Positions 33,930-41,869 of a stretch of DNA of 50,695 nucleotides are shown here, piece by piece. The translations under genes and the position numbers were made by a program. How positions within the stretch are numbered: the stretch's first letter is position 1; every line of letters starts with the position of its first letter. Source of the DNA: Gammaproteobacteria bacterium (GTDB taxonomy: Bacteria; Pseudomonadota; Gammaproteobacteria; Ga0077536); assembly GCA_009692265.1 (NCBI GenBank), contig SHZM01000018.1, positions 1 through 50,695 of the forward strand, given 5' to 3'. Under the pieces are notes generated by a model. The model saw only the letters and a program-made list of their open reading frames with translations, had not been told where the DNA came from and ran no database searches.

Positions 33930-36208
33930 TGCCGCGACCTGGCTCACGTTTATCAAGGCGATTCGGGTGGAGGTCGTCGTGCGCTGACGCTCTCCGGGTT
34001 CATAGGAGTGCGTTCATAGCTAGCCTATTGGTAGCGCTCCTCTGCCCCCTAAGCTTGTACCCTGCCTACGCGGCTCAAGACCCAATTTCTCTGGGACAAA
34101 GCTTACTCACAAGTCTTACCCCTGATGCGCCGACCGCGGACTATGCGCGCGCCTCCCGTGAGTTCGGCAATGCCGTCGATGGTGTACGCCAGACAGACGT
34201 CAGCGATGCCGTCCTGGAGAGATTGCGCGAGATTTCTAATCAACTACGAGCGCGCACACACGAGCGGCTCAGTGCGGCGGAAGCGGAAGCGGGTGATAGT
34301 GAAGGCGACTTGGAGCAGATCTATAAATCAGCGACCTGGGATGATTTGAGCTTTGCCCTCTCCGCATTCCCTTACTGGCGTGCCTGGATTGATCTCACCC
34401 TGGCGGAGCGCCCGTCGCAGATCGGAAAGCGAGCGCGCAGACTTTGGCAGGCGAAGCGCGGCTTCCGCGCGGCGTCAATGCAAATATATCAACCGAGTTT
34501 GGTCTACGGTGGCTGGTTGGGCCTCGGCTATATCGCGAAGGCGGAAAAACAATCCTCGCGCGCGACCCAGATTTTTACCGCGCTGAAAAAGGCGCTAGCC
34601 GCGGACCCCGCGCACCCCGTCTATAAAATGGTCGAGGCGGAGATGGCGATCATGCGCGGCGAAGCGCCACCGCCGAACCTTGCCGCGGCCCAGGCCGGAA
34701 GCGGAGCAAACATTGAAACCGAAATGCTGCGCGCCGAAGCAGTAGCCTTGCTGCAACAACACCGTACGAAGGAAGTGGGTGCGCGCGAAGCGGCCGAGCG
34801 GTTACGAAAGATCATCGATTCAAATCAGATGACGATGGCTATCCTGGGCGATATCTTGAGTTTTCAAGTGGAGATCGCGCGGGAGAGTTTGAGCACGTAT
34901 ACAGATCTCGTACTGGCCGAATTCAATTTCAATAATCAACAGTGGTACACCGCGGTCCAGAAATATCGAGCCTTTTTTCGTGAAGAGCCCGTTACACCGG
35001 GCATGAATTTCGATCGCTTCAAGTATCGTCTGGCGGTCGCGATGTTAAAAAGCGATCTCAACGACGATGCGGCCCGCGAGGCGGAGAAGCTGCTGCGTAA
35101 CGGGGTTGAACCCGTGGTCCAAAAAGCGGCGACGAAACTTGCCTATATTGCGCGTGCCGGTCACGCCGACAATCAGGCGACTAACGCGGGGAAGGCCGCG
35201 CTCGGCACGGCAGCCAAGCGGTTTCTCGCGCAGAGCCCCAGCGATCCCGACGCGGACGGTGCCCGCTTGATCCTCGCCCAGCAGAGCAACGATCCAGGTG
35301 CCGCGCTGCGTTATCTGGACAGTGTGAAATCCACGGCAAAATTCGCCGGCGGAGTTGAGATGACACGTTTCTACTTGATAGCGAAGGATTTCGCACGCGC
35401 GACCCAAACCGGCACCGGCCTTGAGAGCCTCGCTCGCGAAGGGTTATCCGCGTGGGAGGGGTTGCCTGCCGAAGAAAAGAAGTCGCCATTGAATCAGGCG
35501 TTTTTCACTCAGCTGCGCGCGGTGACTGAGCCCCGAATGCTCGACGTCCTGAAATCGATCGAAATTTCGGAGCAGAAAACGGCGAGTTTGGGACCGTCCG
35601 TCAAGCGCGCATATTTGTGGTCGCGCCTTAAAATTTATGAACGCCTCGGCGAGCCGGAACGCATGCTCAGGGATATCGAAGCGGACACCACGGAAAAAAT
35701 CGAAGGCTGGAAGCTTGAGCAATACTATCCATTCGTCCGTAAGCTGACGAACCTCGATCTGCGCATTCGGATCGCCACGACGCTAGAACCTCGGTTAAAA
35801 GGGCAACCGGAGATGGAGCGTCGGTTTCGATTAATGGCCATCGAAGATTTGCTCGCGGCGGGTCAGGGTGACGCCGGCTACGACGCCGCGAAGCGCTTAA
35901 TCAAGGACTATCCACGTGCCGGCGATGGGTATCGCATGCTCGCCAAAGCCGCGCAACAGACTAAGCGCTTGGTCGAGGCCGATAACGCGTGGCGGATCAT
36001 CACGGAAAAAGTGCCGCCAAAACAGGACGTGTGGTGGGAGGGCATGTTGAGTCGAATCGACATTCGATTGACGTCGACTCGGCCGGAGGCGGCGTGTGAA
36101 TTGATTGCAACCGTCGACCAACGTCTACCGGCACCGAAGGATGAATTCAAAACTCGCTTTGCGAGCCTACGGCAACGCGCCACTTGTCCGCGGCAGGCGG
36201 GGACTTGA
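33929..36208 (+). CDS. TPR-type repeat protein, exported
   Basis: 759-aa alpha-helical protein starting at GTG 33929, overlapping the vWA stop by one base. An unusually long basic N-terminus leads to a signal peptide (FIASLLVALLCPLSLYPAYA then AQDP). The rest is made of helix pairs with the A/Y/L periodicity of tetratricopeptide repeats (GGWLGLGYIAKAEKQSSRAT; PRAGDGYRMLAKAAQQTKRL). No enzyme motif is seen. Probably a periplasmic scaffold that binds the vWA or ExbD proteins. It is last in the ExbB operon. The exact family is not recognised. Confidence 0.75.
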   Translation: MPRPGSRLSRRFGWRSSCADALRVHRSAFIASLLVALLCPLSLYPAYAAQDPISLGQSLLTSLTPDAPTADYARASREFGNAVDGVRQTDVSDAVLERLREISNQLRARTHERLSAAEAEAGDSEGDLEQIYKSATWDDLSFALSAFPYWRAWIDLTLAERPSQIGKRARRLWQAKRGFRAASMQIYQPSLVYGGWLGLGYIAKAEKQSSRATQIFTALKKALAADPAHPVYKMVEAEMAIMRGEAPPPNLAAAQAGSGANIETEMLRAEAVALLQQHRTKEVGAREAAERLRKIIDSNQMTMAILGDILSFQVEIARESLSTYTDLVLAEFNFNNQQWYTAVQKYRAFFREEPVTPGMNFDRFKYRLAVAMLKSDLNDDAAREAEKLLRNGVEPVVQKAATKLAYIARAGHADNQATNAGKAALGTAAKRFLAQSPSDPDADGARLILAQQSNDPGAALRYLDSVKSTAKFAGGVEMTRFYLIAKDFARATQTGTGLESLAREGLSAWEGLPAEEKKSPLNQAFFTQLRAVTEPRMLDVLKSIEISEQKTASLGPSVKRAYLWSRLKIYERLGEPERMLRDIEADTTEKIEGWKLEQYYPFVRKLTNLDLRIRIATTLEPRLKGQPEMERRFRLMAIEDLLAAGQGDAGYDAAKRLIKDYPRAGDGYRMLAKAAQQTKRLVEADNAWRIITEKVPPKQDVWWEGMLSRIDIRLTSTRPEAACELIATVDQRLPAPKDEFKTRFASLRQRATCPRQAGT

Positions 36209-36247
36209 TCGAGTATCTGCGCATTTCAAGAAGGACAAGGAAGCTCC

Positions 36248-37807
36248 ATGCGAGTCATCGATTTTTTTGATAAAGCGGTAGTAGCCTCTCCTGATCGCGC
36301 GGCGTTTGTCTCTGGTACCGCGAGCTACAGCTATGCCGAGATGCAAACCTTATCGATCCGTATCGCGGTGGCAGTTCGAGCGCATGGCCTGAGCGACGCG
36401 GGGCGGGTGGCGGTCTACTCACCGAACGACGTCGATGCGTTTGCCTGTGTGTTAGCCGGCTTTCGCGCGAATGCGACATGGGTGCCGATCAACGCGCGCA
36501 ATGCATTGGAAGCCAATATCGATTTCATGAATCTGACCGAATGCGAGTGGTTGTTTTATCACAGCAGCTTCGCGGCCAACGTTCGTGAGATCCGCGCGCA
36601 AGTACCGAGCTTGCTACGCACGGTGTGTATTGATCGTACCGACGATGCGACACCTGCACTGTCCGACTTCGTGGCAAGTTCGTCGCTCGGGAATATCCCG
36701 GATACTGGCTACGATCCGCATCGAATGGCGACCATTCTCGGTAGCGGCGGTACCACGGGACGCGCCAAGGGAATCCTGTGGGATAACCTCACCTGGTCGA
36801 CCTTAATCGCCGAGGCGTGTATTACCTTGCCGGCTTCCGGTCCGGTAGTGCATTTATGCGTTGCCCCGATGACTCATGCCGCGGGCATTCTGACCTTTAT
36901 GCTGACCCCGCACAGCCCGACTAATGTCGTGCTGGATAAAATCGAACCGCTCGAAATCATGAGCGCGATAGAGCGATACAAAGTCACTCATTTGTTCTTA
37001 CCGCCGACCGCCTTGTACGCGATGTTGGCGCATCCACGCGTGCGCGAATTCGACTATTCATCGTTGACACATTTTCTGATTGCAGCCTCGCCTGTTGCTC
37101 CGGACAAGCTCAGCGAAGCCGTTGAGATCTTCGGCCCGTGTCTGTGCCAGTGCTACGGCCAGGTCGAAGCGCCAATGTTGGTTACCTATCTTCCGCCCTC
37201 GACACTCGCCGAGGCCGCGCGCGAGCCGTCGCTTCGGCATCGCTTAAAAAGCTGTGGCCAGCCATGCGCGTTGAGTCTAATGGCGATCATGGATGATGAC
37301 GGCGCGATACTTCCCACCGGTGAGCGCGGCGAGGTCGTCGTGCGCGGAGATTTAGTCGCGCCGTGTTACTACAAAAATCCGGAAGGCACCGCCGAAGCCC
37401 ACCGCTTCGGCTGGCATCACACGGGTGATGTCGCCTACTGCGACCAGGACGGCTACGTCTACATCGTTGACCGGAAAAAGGACATGATCATTACGGGTGG
37501 CTTCAACGTGTTCTCGGCCGAAGTCGAAGCGGCGATCAATGGTCATGCAGCAGTTGAAAACTGTGCGGTGATTGGAGTGCCGGATCCGAAATGGGGCGAA
37601 GCGGTGACGGCGATCGTGTTATTGCGACCGGGCCTACAGGCGACCGAGCACGAGATCATCGAGTTTGCAAAGCAGCGCCTGGGCAGTGTGAAAGCGCCGA
37701 AACATGTTGAATTTTGGCCCGAGCTGCCGCGATCACCGGTCGGCAAGGTATTGAAAACCGAGATCCGCAAGAAGTTCTGGGTAAACACTGAGCGTGCCGT
37801 CAATTAA
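36248..37807 (+). CDS. Acyl-CoA synthetase (class I adenylate-forming, AMP-binding)
   Basis: 519-aa ligase that activates a carboxylic acid as acyl-AMP and transfers it to CoA. The P-loop-like motif is GSGGTTGRAKG (165-175). The hinge region is GDVAYCDQDGYVYIVDRKKD. The catalytic C-terminal lysine is K500 in SPVGKVLKTEIRK. Both domains are complete. Acid type (fatty, aromatic or keto) is not readable from these motifs. In acetophenone catabolism a ligase of this class converts benzoylacetate to its CoA ester, so this gene could follow the carboxylase at 16761-24403. A ribosome site (AAGGACAAGGA) precedes ATG 36248. It lies 39 bases downstream of the TPR gene. Confidence 0.88.
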   Translation: MRVIDFFDKAVVASPDRAAFVSGTASYSYAEMQTLSIRIAVAVRAHGLSDAGRVAVYSPNDVDAFACVLAGFRANATWVPINARNALEANIDFMNLTECEWLFYHSSFAANVREIRAQVPSLLRTVCIDRTDDATPALSDFVASSSLGNIPDTGYDPHRMATILGSGGTTGRAKGILWDNLTWSTLIAEACITLPASGPVVHLCVAPMTHAAGILTFMLTPHSPTNVVLDKIEPLEIMSAIERYKVTHLFLPPTALYAMLAHPRVREFDYSSLTHFLIAASPVAPDKLSEAVEIFGPCLCQCYGQVEAPMLVTYLPPSTLAEAAREPSLRHRLKSCGQPCALSLMAIMDDDGAILPTGERGEVVVRGDLVAPCYYKNPEGTAEAHRFGWHHTGDVAYCDQDGYVYIVDRKKDMIITGGFNVFSAEVEAAINGHAAVENCAVIGVPDPKWGEAVTAIVLLRPGLQATEHEIIEFAKQRLGSVKAPKHVEFWPELPRSPVGKVLKTEIRKKFWVNTERAVN

Positions 37808-37847
37808 AATTCTCGCGCCGTCTTCAACAACTGAAAATCCGCCCCAG

Positions 37848-37922
37848 CCCCCTTTTGACAAAGGGGGGAGATCTCTTCAGCCTCTTCGACGAAGGGGGTC
37901 GCCGCACGGCGGCGCGGGGATT
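37848..37922. repeat. Mosaic intergenic palindromic repeat (copy B)
   Basis: Begins with hairpin CCCCCTTT (37848-37855) / AAAGGGGG (37860-37867) with a TGAC loop. It ends with TCGCCGCACGGCGGC (37899-37913), the exact reverse complement of a segment of copy A at 28262-28276, followed by GCGGGGATTT. It may act as a terminator for the ligase gene. It ends 14 bases before the COG0523 GTPase start. Confidence 0.6.
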
Positions 37923-37936
37923 TCGCGGGGGATTTC

Positions 37937-38926
37937 GTGAAAGCGAAAATCCCAGTAAGCCTGCTGACTGGATTCCTCGGCAGCGGCAAAACCACGCTCC
38001 TCACGCGCCTCTTACCCCGCCCGGAGTTCGCGCGAGCCATCGTCATCATTAACGAATTCGGTGAAGTGAGCATTGATCACCTCATAGTGGCGAGTCTGTC
38101 GGAATCAATTATCGAACTCACCAACGGATGCCTGTGCTGCACCATCCGTGGGGACTTAGTGATGACCTTGCGGGATCTGCATCGCCAGGCGCAATTGGGA
38201 GAGATCCGAAAATTCGATCGTGTAGTAATTGAGACGAGCGGGTTGGCCGAACCGATCCCACTCCTGCATACCTTGATGACCAACCCGCCCCTGCTCAAGG
38301 TGTATGCGATAGAAAGTCTTGCGACAGTCGTCGATGTGCTTAATGTCCGCACGACCGTAGCGACAAGTACCACGGCTGGCGATCAGATTGCGTTGGCCGA
38401 TACCCTCATTCTCAGTAAGCGCGACCTCGCTAGCCCGCGGGAAATTGAGGACACCCATCGTTTGCTCGAAGAACTTAATCGGCAAGCCTTTCGGGTGGAT
38501 TCTCGGGACGAGCCTGACGCGCTGCGGCAGATTCTCGGTCACCAGCGCTTTCATGCGGTGGTGCAGGGGGACTATCGCCCGACCTGGTTAGCAGCCCCAC
38601 ACTCGCATGAGCATGATCACCATACCCACGCGTATCAAACCCATGTAATCCGCCACCTGGAGCCTCTGAGCCTGGCGGGCTTAACCATTTTTTTGAATGG
38701 GGTGGTGAATGAACAGAAGGACCAGATTTTGCGCATTAAGGGCATTGTGCGCTTTCGCGAACGCGGTGGCGGCTCAGCAGTCGTTCACGCCGTACAGAAT
38801 AAGTTCTACCCGATACAATGGCTGTCGGAATGGCCTGACAGAGATCAGGCGAGCAAACTGGTTTTTATCGGGCGCAAACTAGATTGCGCGCGTCTCGACG
38901 AACGTTTCCGAGCGCTCTGCGTCTAA
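37937..38926 (+). CDS. COG0523/CobW-family metal-chaperone GTPase
   Basis: 329-aa G3E GTPase. Walker A GFLGSGKT (12-19), metal-binding CLCC (C65, C67, C68), switch motif ETSGLAEP, and a SKRD guanine-specificity motif (160-163). A histidine-rich segment, HSHEHDHHTHAYQTH (222-236), would bind Zn or another divalent metal. A CobW C-terminal domain follows. Such proteins deliver metal to target enzymes. The nearby zinc-containing carboxylase subunit (18686) and HyuB proteins are possible clients, an inference from position only. Start GTG 37937 lies close after repeat copy B. Confidence 0.88.
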   Translation: MKAKIPVSLLTGFLGSGKTTLLTRLLPRPEFARAIVIINEFGEVSIDHLIVASLSESIIELTNGCLCCTIRGDLVMTLRDLHRQAQLGEIRKFDRVVIETSGLAEPIPLLHTLMTNPPLLKVYAIESLATVVDVLNVRTTVATSTTAGDQIALADTLILSKRDLASPREIEDTHRLLEELNRQAFRVDSRDEPDALRQILGHQRFHAVVQGDYRPTWLAAPHSHEHDHHTHAYQTHVIRHLEPLSLAGLTIFLNGVVNEQKDQILRIKGIVRFRERGGGSAVVHAVQNKFYPIQWLSEWPDRDQASKLVFIGRKLDCARLDERFRALCV

Positions 38927-38950
38927 TCTGCACCTAACGGAGATTTTATC

Positions 38951-40327
38951 ATGCGGATCCGCAAGTACGACCTGGACTACAGTAAACGACATTTTATGAA
39001 ACAGACCGCACGCGGAATTTTGGGCGCGGGAGTATTTGGCAGCGTCTGGGATGCTGTAGCGCAAAACGGTACGTTCGAGAAAGTGTATCCGGACGAACTG
39101 CTCTCGATCGAAATGTACACCAAGGGTAAGTTGAAGCCAGGTGACGTAATCGATGTTAATAATGTCGATGACGTTCAAGACTTGTTGGATCCTATTCGGA
39201 TCACTCAGATCAAACAGATGGGGCGCAAGCTTGATCTTGTTGAATCAACCAAGGACATGACTCGCCTGAGCCCACTGGACTACATTCAAGCGACTCTTAG
39301 CAACAAGGGTCAGGCCCAGCTCGACGCCATCGGCAACGTTTATACGAAGGAAGGAAAACCCTGGATCGGTGGCAATCCGTTTCCAGAACCGACCACCGGC
39401 GCCGAATGTTTTATTCCAATCACGCTCTCGTGGGGTCGGCATGACATCTCGTTCTACACCATCAAGGATTATGAAATCAGCCAAGAAGGCGATCAGACGC
39501 ATCATTACGAGGTCGCATGGTGCGAATACGCTGCGGTGGGTCGCACGACGGTCGATCCAAAGCCGTATGTACCGGGCCATGAAGATAAGCTGCGCTTCCA
39601 GTCCGTATTCTTTACGTACCCAAATGACGCCAAAGGCACGTCGTTTTTAAATATCTGGGAATACGATCAAACAAAATTCCCAGAGCTGATGGGCTACCTG
39701 CCACAGTTCAAACGGGTGCGTCGCTTCCCTTCGAGCCAGCGCTTCGAACCGTTGATTCCGGGCACCACGCTATACCTTTCTGATGCCTGGACCGCGGGCG
39801 ATCCCTACCTTACCTGGGGCAACTACAAGATCATCGCGCGTGGACCATTTTTGTCGGGACTGTCTGGCAACTGGAGCAGCGACCACGAGAATTGGGAAGG
39901 CACGACCCATGGCGGCCCCAAAGGGATCACGTTCTGGGATACGAAAGTTGAATTAATCCCGGAGACGATCGTCGTCGAGGCGGAACCAACTTCGTACCCA
40001 CGCGCGCCAGTCGGTAAAAAGCGCGTGTGGTTTGATTCCCGCACGATGCTGCCGGTCGCGATGGTAACTTACGATCGTCGTGGCGAACCGTTTAAATCGT
40101 TCGACGGCTGTTACTCAATGTATGAGAACGGCGATCAGAAAGTAATGGACGGTAGCCGACCGTACTGGTCTTGGTGCAATGTGCACGCGCACGATGTGCA
40201 GAGCAATCGCATGACTCGACTGGAGCAAACCAGAACGATCGGTGGTGGCTACACCATGCGAGTGAATGACGAAACGATGTTCGAACAGTACCTGACGGAA
40301 GCCGCGATTCGTCGGTTAGGCACTTAA
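38951..40327 (+). CDS. DUF1329 periplasmic protein with Tat-like signal (copy 2)
   Basis: 458-aa paralogue of the protein at 13288. It shares YPDELLSIEMYTKGKL, GKPWIGGNPFPEP, YLPQFKRVRRFPSSQRFEP, DAWTAGDPYLTWGNYK and the C-terminal EAAIRRLGT. The N-terminus has SKRHFMK, a KR variant of the twin-arginine motif, before a short hydrophobic stretch ending AVAQNG. ACGGAGA precedes ATG 38951. It follows the COG0523 gene by 24 bases and may be co-transcribed. With two divergent DUF1329 copies and one DUF1302, each DUF1329 may handle a different ligand. Function remains undefined. Confidence 0.88.
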   Translation: MRIRKYDLDYSKRHFMKQTARGILGAGVFGSVWDAVAQNGTFEKVYPDELLSIEMYTKGKLKPGDVIDVNNVDDVQDLLDPIRITQIKQMGRKLDLVESTKDMTRLSPLDYIQATLSNKGQAQLDAIGNVYTKEGKPWIGGNPFPEPTTGAECFIPITLSWGRHDISFYTIKDYEISQEGDQTHHYEVAWCEYAAVGRTTVDPKPYVPGHEDKLRFQSVFFTYPNDAKGTSFLNIWEYDQTKFPELMGYLPQFKRVRRFPSSQRFEPLIPGTTLYLSDAWTAGDPYLTWGNYKIIARGPFLSGLSGNWSSDHENWEGTTHGGPKGITFWDTKVELIPETIVVEAEPTSYPRAPVGKKRVWFDSRTMLPVAMVTYDRRGEPFKSFDGCYSMYENGDQKVMDGSRPYWSWCNVHAHDVQSNRMTRLEQTRTIGGGYTMRVNDETMFEQYLTEAAIRRLGT

Positions 40328-40336
40328 CGACTTATT

Positions 40337-40361
40337 CCCCTTTCCCGCTAGGGAAGAGGGG
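40337..40361. terminator. Bidirectional-type stem-loop between convergent genes
   Basis: CCCCTTTCCC (40337-40346), loop GCTA, GGGAAGAGGGG (40351-40361), a stem with one bulged G, between the DUF1329 stop (40327) and the minus-strand thiolase stop (40388). It lacks a clear T-run on the plus strand. Position suggests termination for both genes, or another member of the C/G-rich repeat family. Confidence 0.45.
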
Positions 40362-40387
40362 GATTGAGTTCGCCTAGGGTATTACCC

Positions 40388-41626
40388 TCAGGCACCGATC
40401 ACGGTGACGCACACCACGGCTTCTTCCACGCCGATAATCCCGCCGCCGTTCTGCGCGATACCAATCCGCGCATTGCTCACCTGGCGCGCACCAGCTTCTT
40501 CGCGGAGCTGAGTTACCAGTTCGTAGATCTGTCCGAGGCCAGTTGCCCCGATCGGATGTCCCTTCGATTCAAGCCCGCCCGACGGGTTGACCGGGATCCG
40601 CCCGCCGATGCTCAACTCGCCGCGTTCCGCGGCAGGGCCGCAGTCACCGAGCGCGCACAGCTGTAAGGCTTCAACTTCTATGATCTCTCCCATCGCGGTT
40701 GCATCATGGACTTCAGCCACCGACATATCGCGTGGCCCGAGTCCCGCCTGGGCGTACGCTTTGTCCGCCGCGAGACGGCTTGCATGCTGCGCGTAATCAT
40801 CGGGCTCGCGTTGACTTCCCGTCTGTAACGCGGACGCGAGCACACGCTTGGTGCGCTTGGCATTCGCATTCAAACGCTTTAAACCGTTTGCGCTACACAC
40901 GAGCGCTGCCGCTGCGCCGTCGCTGACCGGCGAACACATCGGAATGGTCAACGGATAGGCAATGGGCTGCGCGGCAAGGACTTCGTCGATCGTGAAGGGC
41001 CGCTGATACTGCGAGCGCGGGTTAAGGGTCGAATGCTGGTGATTTTTTGCGGCGATCGCCGCGAGCTGGCGGCGGGTCGTGCCAAACGTTTTCATGTGCA
41101 GCCGGGATAAGCCGGCGTACACGTCCATGAAAACGCTGTACGGCCGGTCCGAGGTGGTTCCCGGCGGCACTTCAACGCCATTGCCCATGCTGACCAAGGT
41201 GTCACGGCTGTGCGCCACATTATGCACATCCCACGCACCATCGAAGGCACTGAACATGCGGGCCTTGTCAGTCGAATACATTTTCTCCACGCCAATCGCG
41301 AGTACCACGTCGGCCGCCCCGGCTTTGATGTAGTTCACCGCCAGATGAAACGCCGTGCTCGCGGTCGCGCAGGCATTTTCGACATTGATGACGGGAATGC
41401 GTTCTAAACCACAGGCGCGAAGCGCGATTTCGCCACGCACCATGTCCTGACCTTCCATGTGGCCCTGCACGCAGTTGCCGAAGAAGGCGGCCTCAATGTC
41501 ACGAGCGCCGCAGCCCGCATCGGCGAGCACGGCGGTCAGCGCCTCTTCGGTGAGTTCTTTTAAGCTGCGTTCGAGATGCTTGCCGAAGTGCGTCATGCTT
41601 ACGCCAGCGATGTAGACGTCGTTCAT
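40388..41626 (-). CDS. Thiolase-like / lipid-transfer protein (intact)
   Basis: 412-aa thiolase-superfamily protein of the acetyl-CoA acetyltransferase/SCP-x lipid-transfer group. The nucleophile is C86 in NVENACATASTAF, and the later catalytic blocks are EVHDATAMGE and SKGHPIGATGLGQ with the histidine. PSGGLESKGHP is complete. It is an intact relative of the broken gene at 11614, though the two are clearly divergent. It could carry out the final thiolytic cleavage of a 3-ketoacyl-CoA from the ligase at 36248. It is divergently arranged with the oxidoreductase gene at 41870 across 243 non-coding bases that contain an AT-rich TTAAAATTTT box but no firm promoter. Confidence 0.87.
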   Translation of the reverse strand: MNDVYIAGVSMTHFGKHLERSLKELTEEALTAVLADAGCGARDIEAAFFGNCVQGHMEGQDMVRGEIALRACGLERIPVINVENACATASTAFHLAVNYIKAGAADVVLAIGVEKMYSTDKARMFSAFDGAWDVHNVAHSRDTLVSMGNGVEVPPGTTSDRPYSVFMDVYAGLSRLHMKTFGTTRRQLAAIAAKNHQHSTLNPRSQYQRPFTIDEVLAAQPIAYPLTIPMCSPVSDGAAAALVCSANGLKRLNANAKRTKRVLASALQTGSQREPDDYAQHASRLAADKAYAQAGLGPRDMSVAEVHDATAMGEIIEVEALQLCALGDCGPAAERGELSIGGRIPVNPSGGLESKGHPIGATGLGQIYELVTQLREEAGARQVSNARIGIAQNGGGIIGVEEAVVCVTVIGA

Positions 41627-41869
41627 TTCTCTGCTCCGCGAGGTGGGGGACGGCTCGAGTATCGGTGGTGATGATAGTCGCTTTGCGTGGCTCCGGTCAT
41701 GGGGGAGCGGTGAGCCGCAGAGTCGGTGTGCCCGAGTTCCCCAACCGGCTAAGTTGAGGAGGAGACTACGGACGCGGCACCAAAAAGCAGACGTTGAGCT
41801 TAAAATTTTGATCGACTAAGGCGCTCCCACCAGCCACTTTTCGCAACCCAGAGCAGACGAACGAAACCG

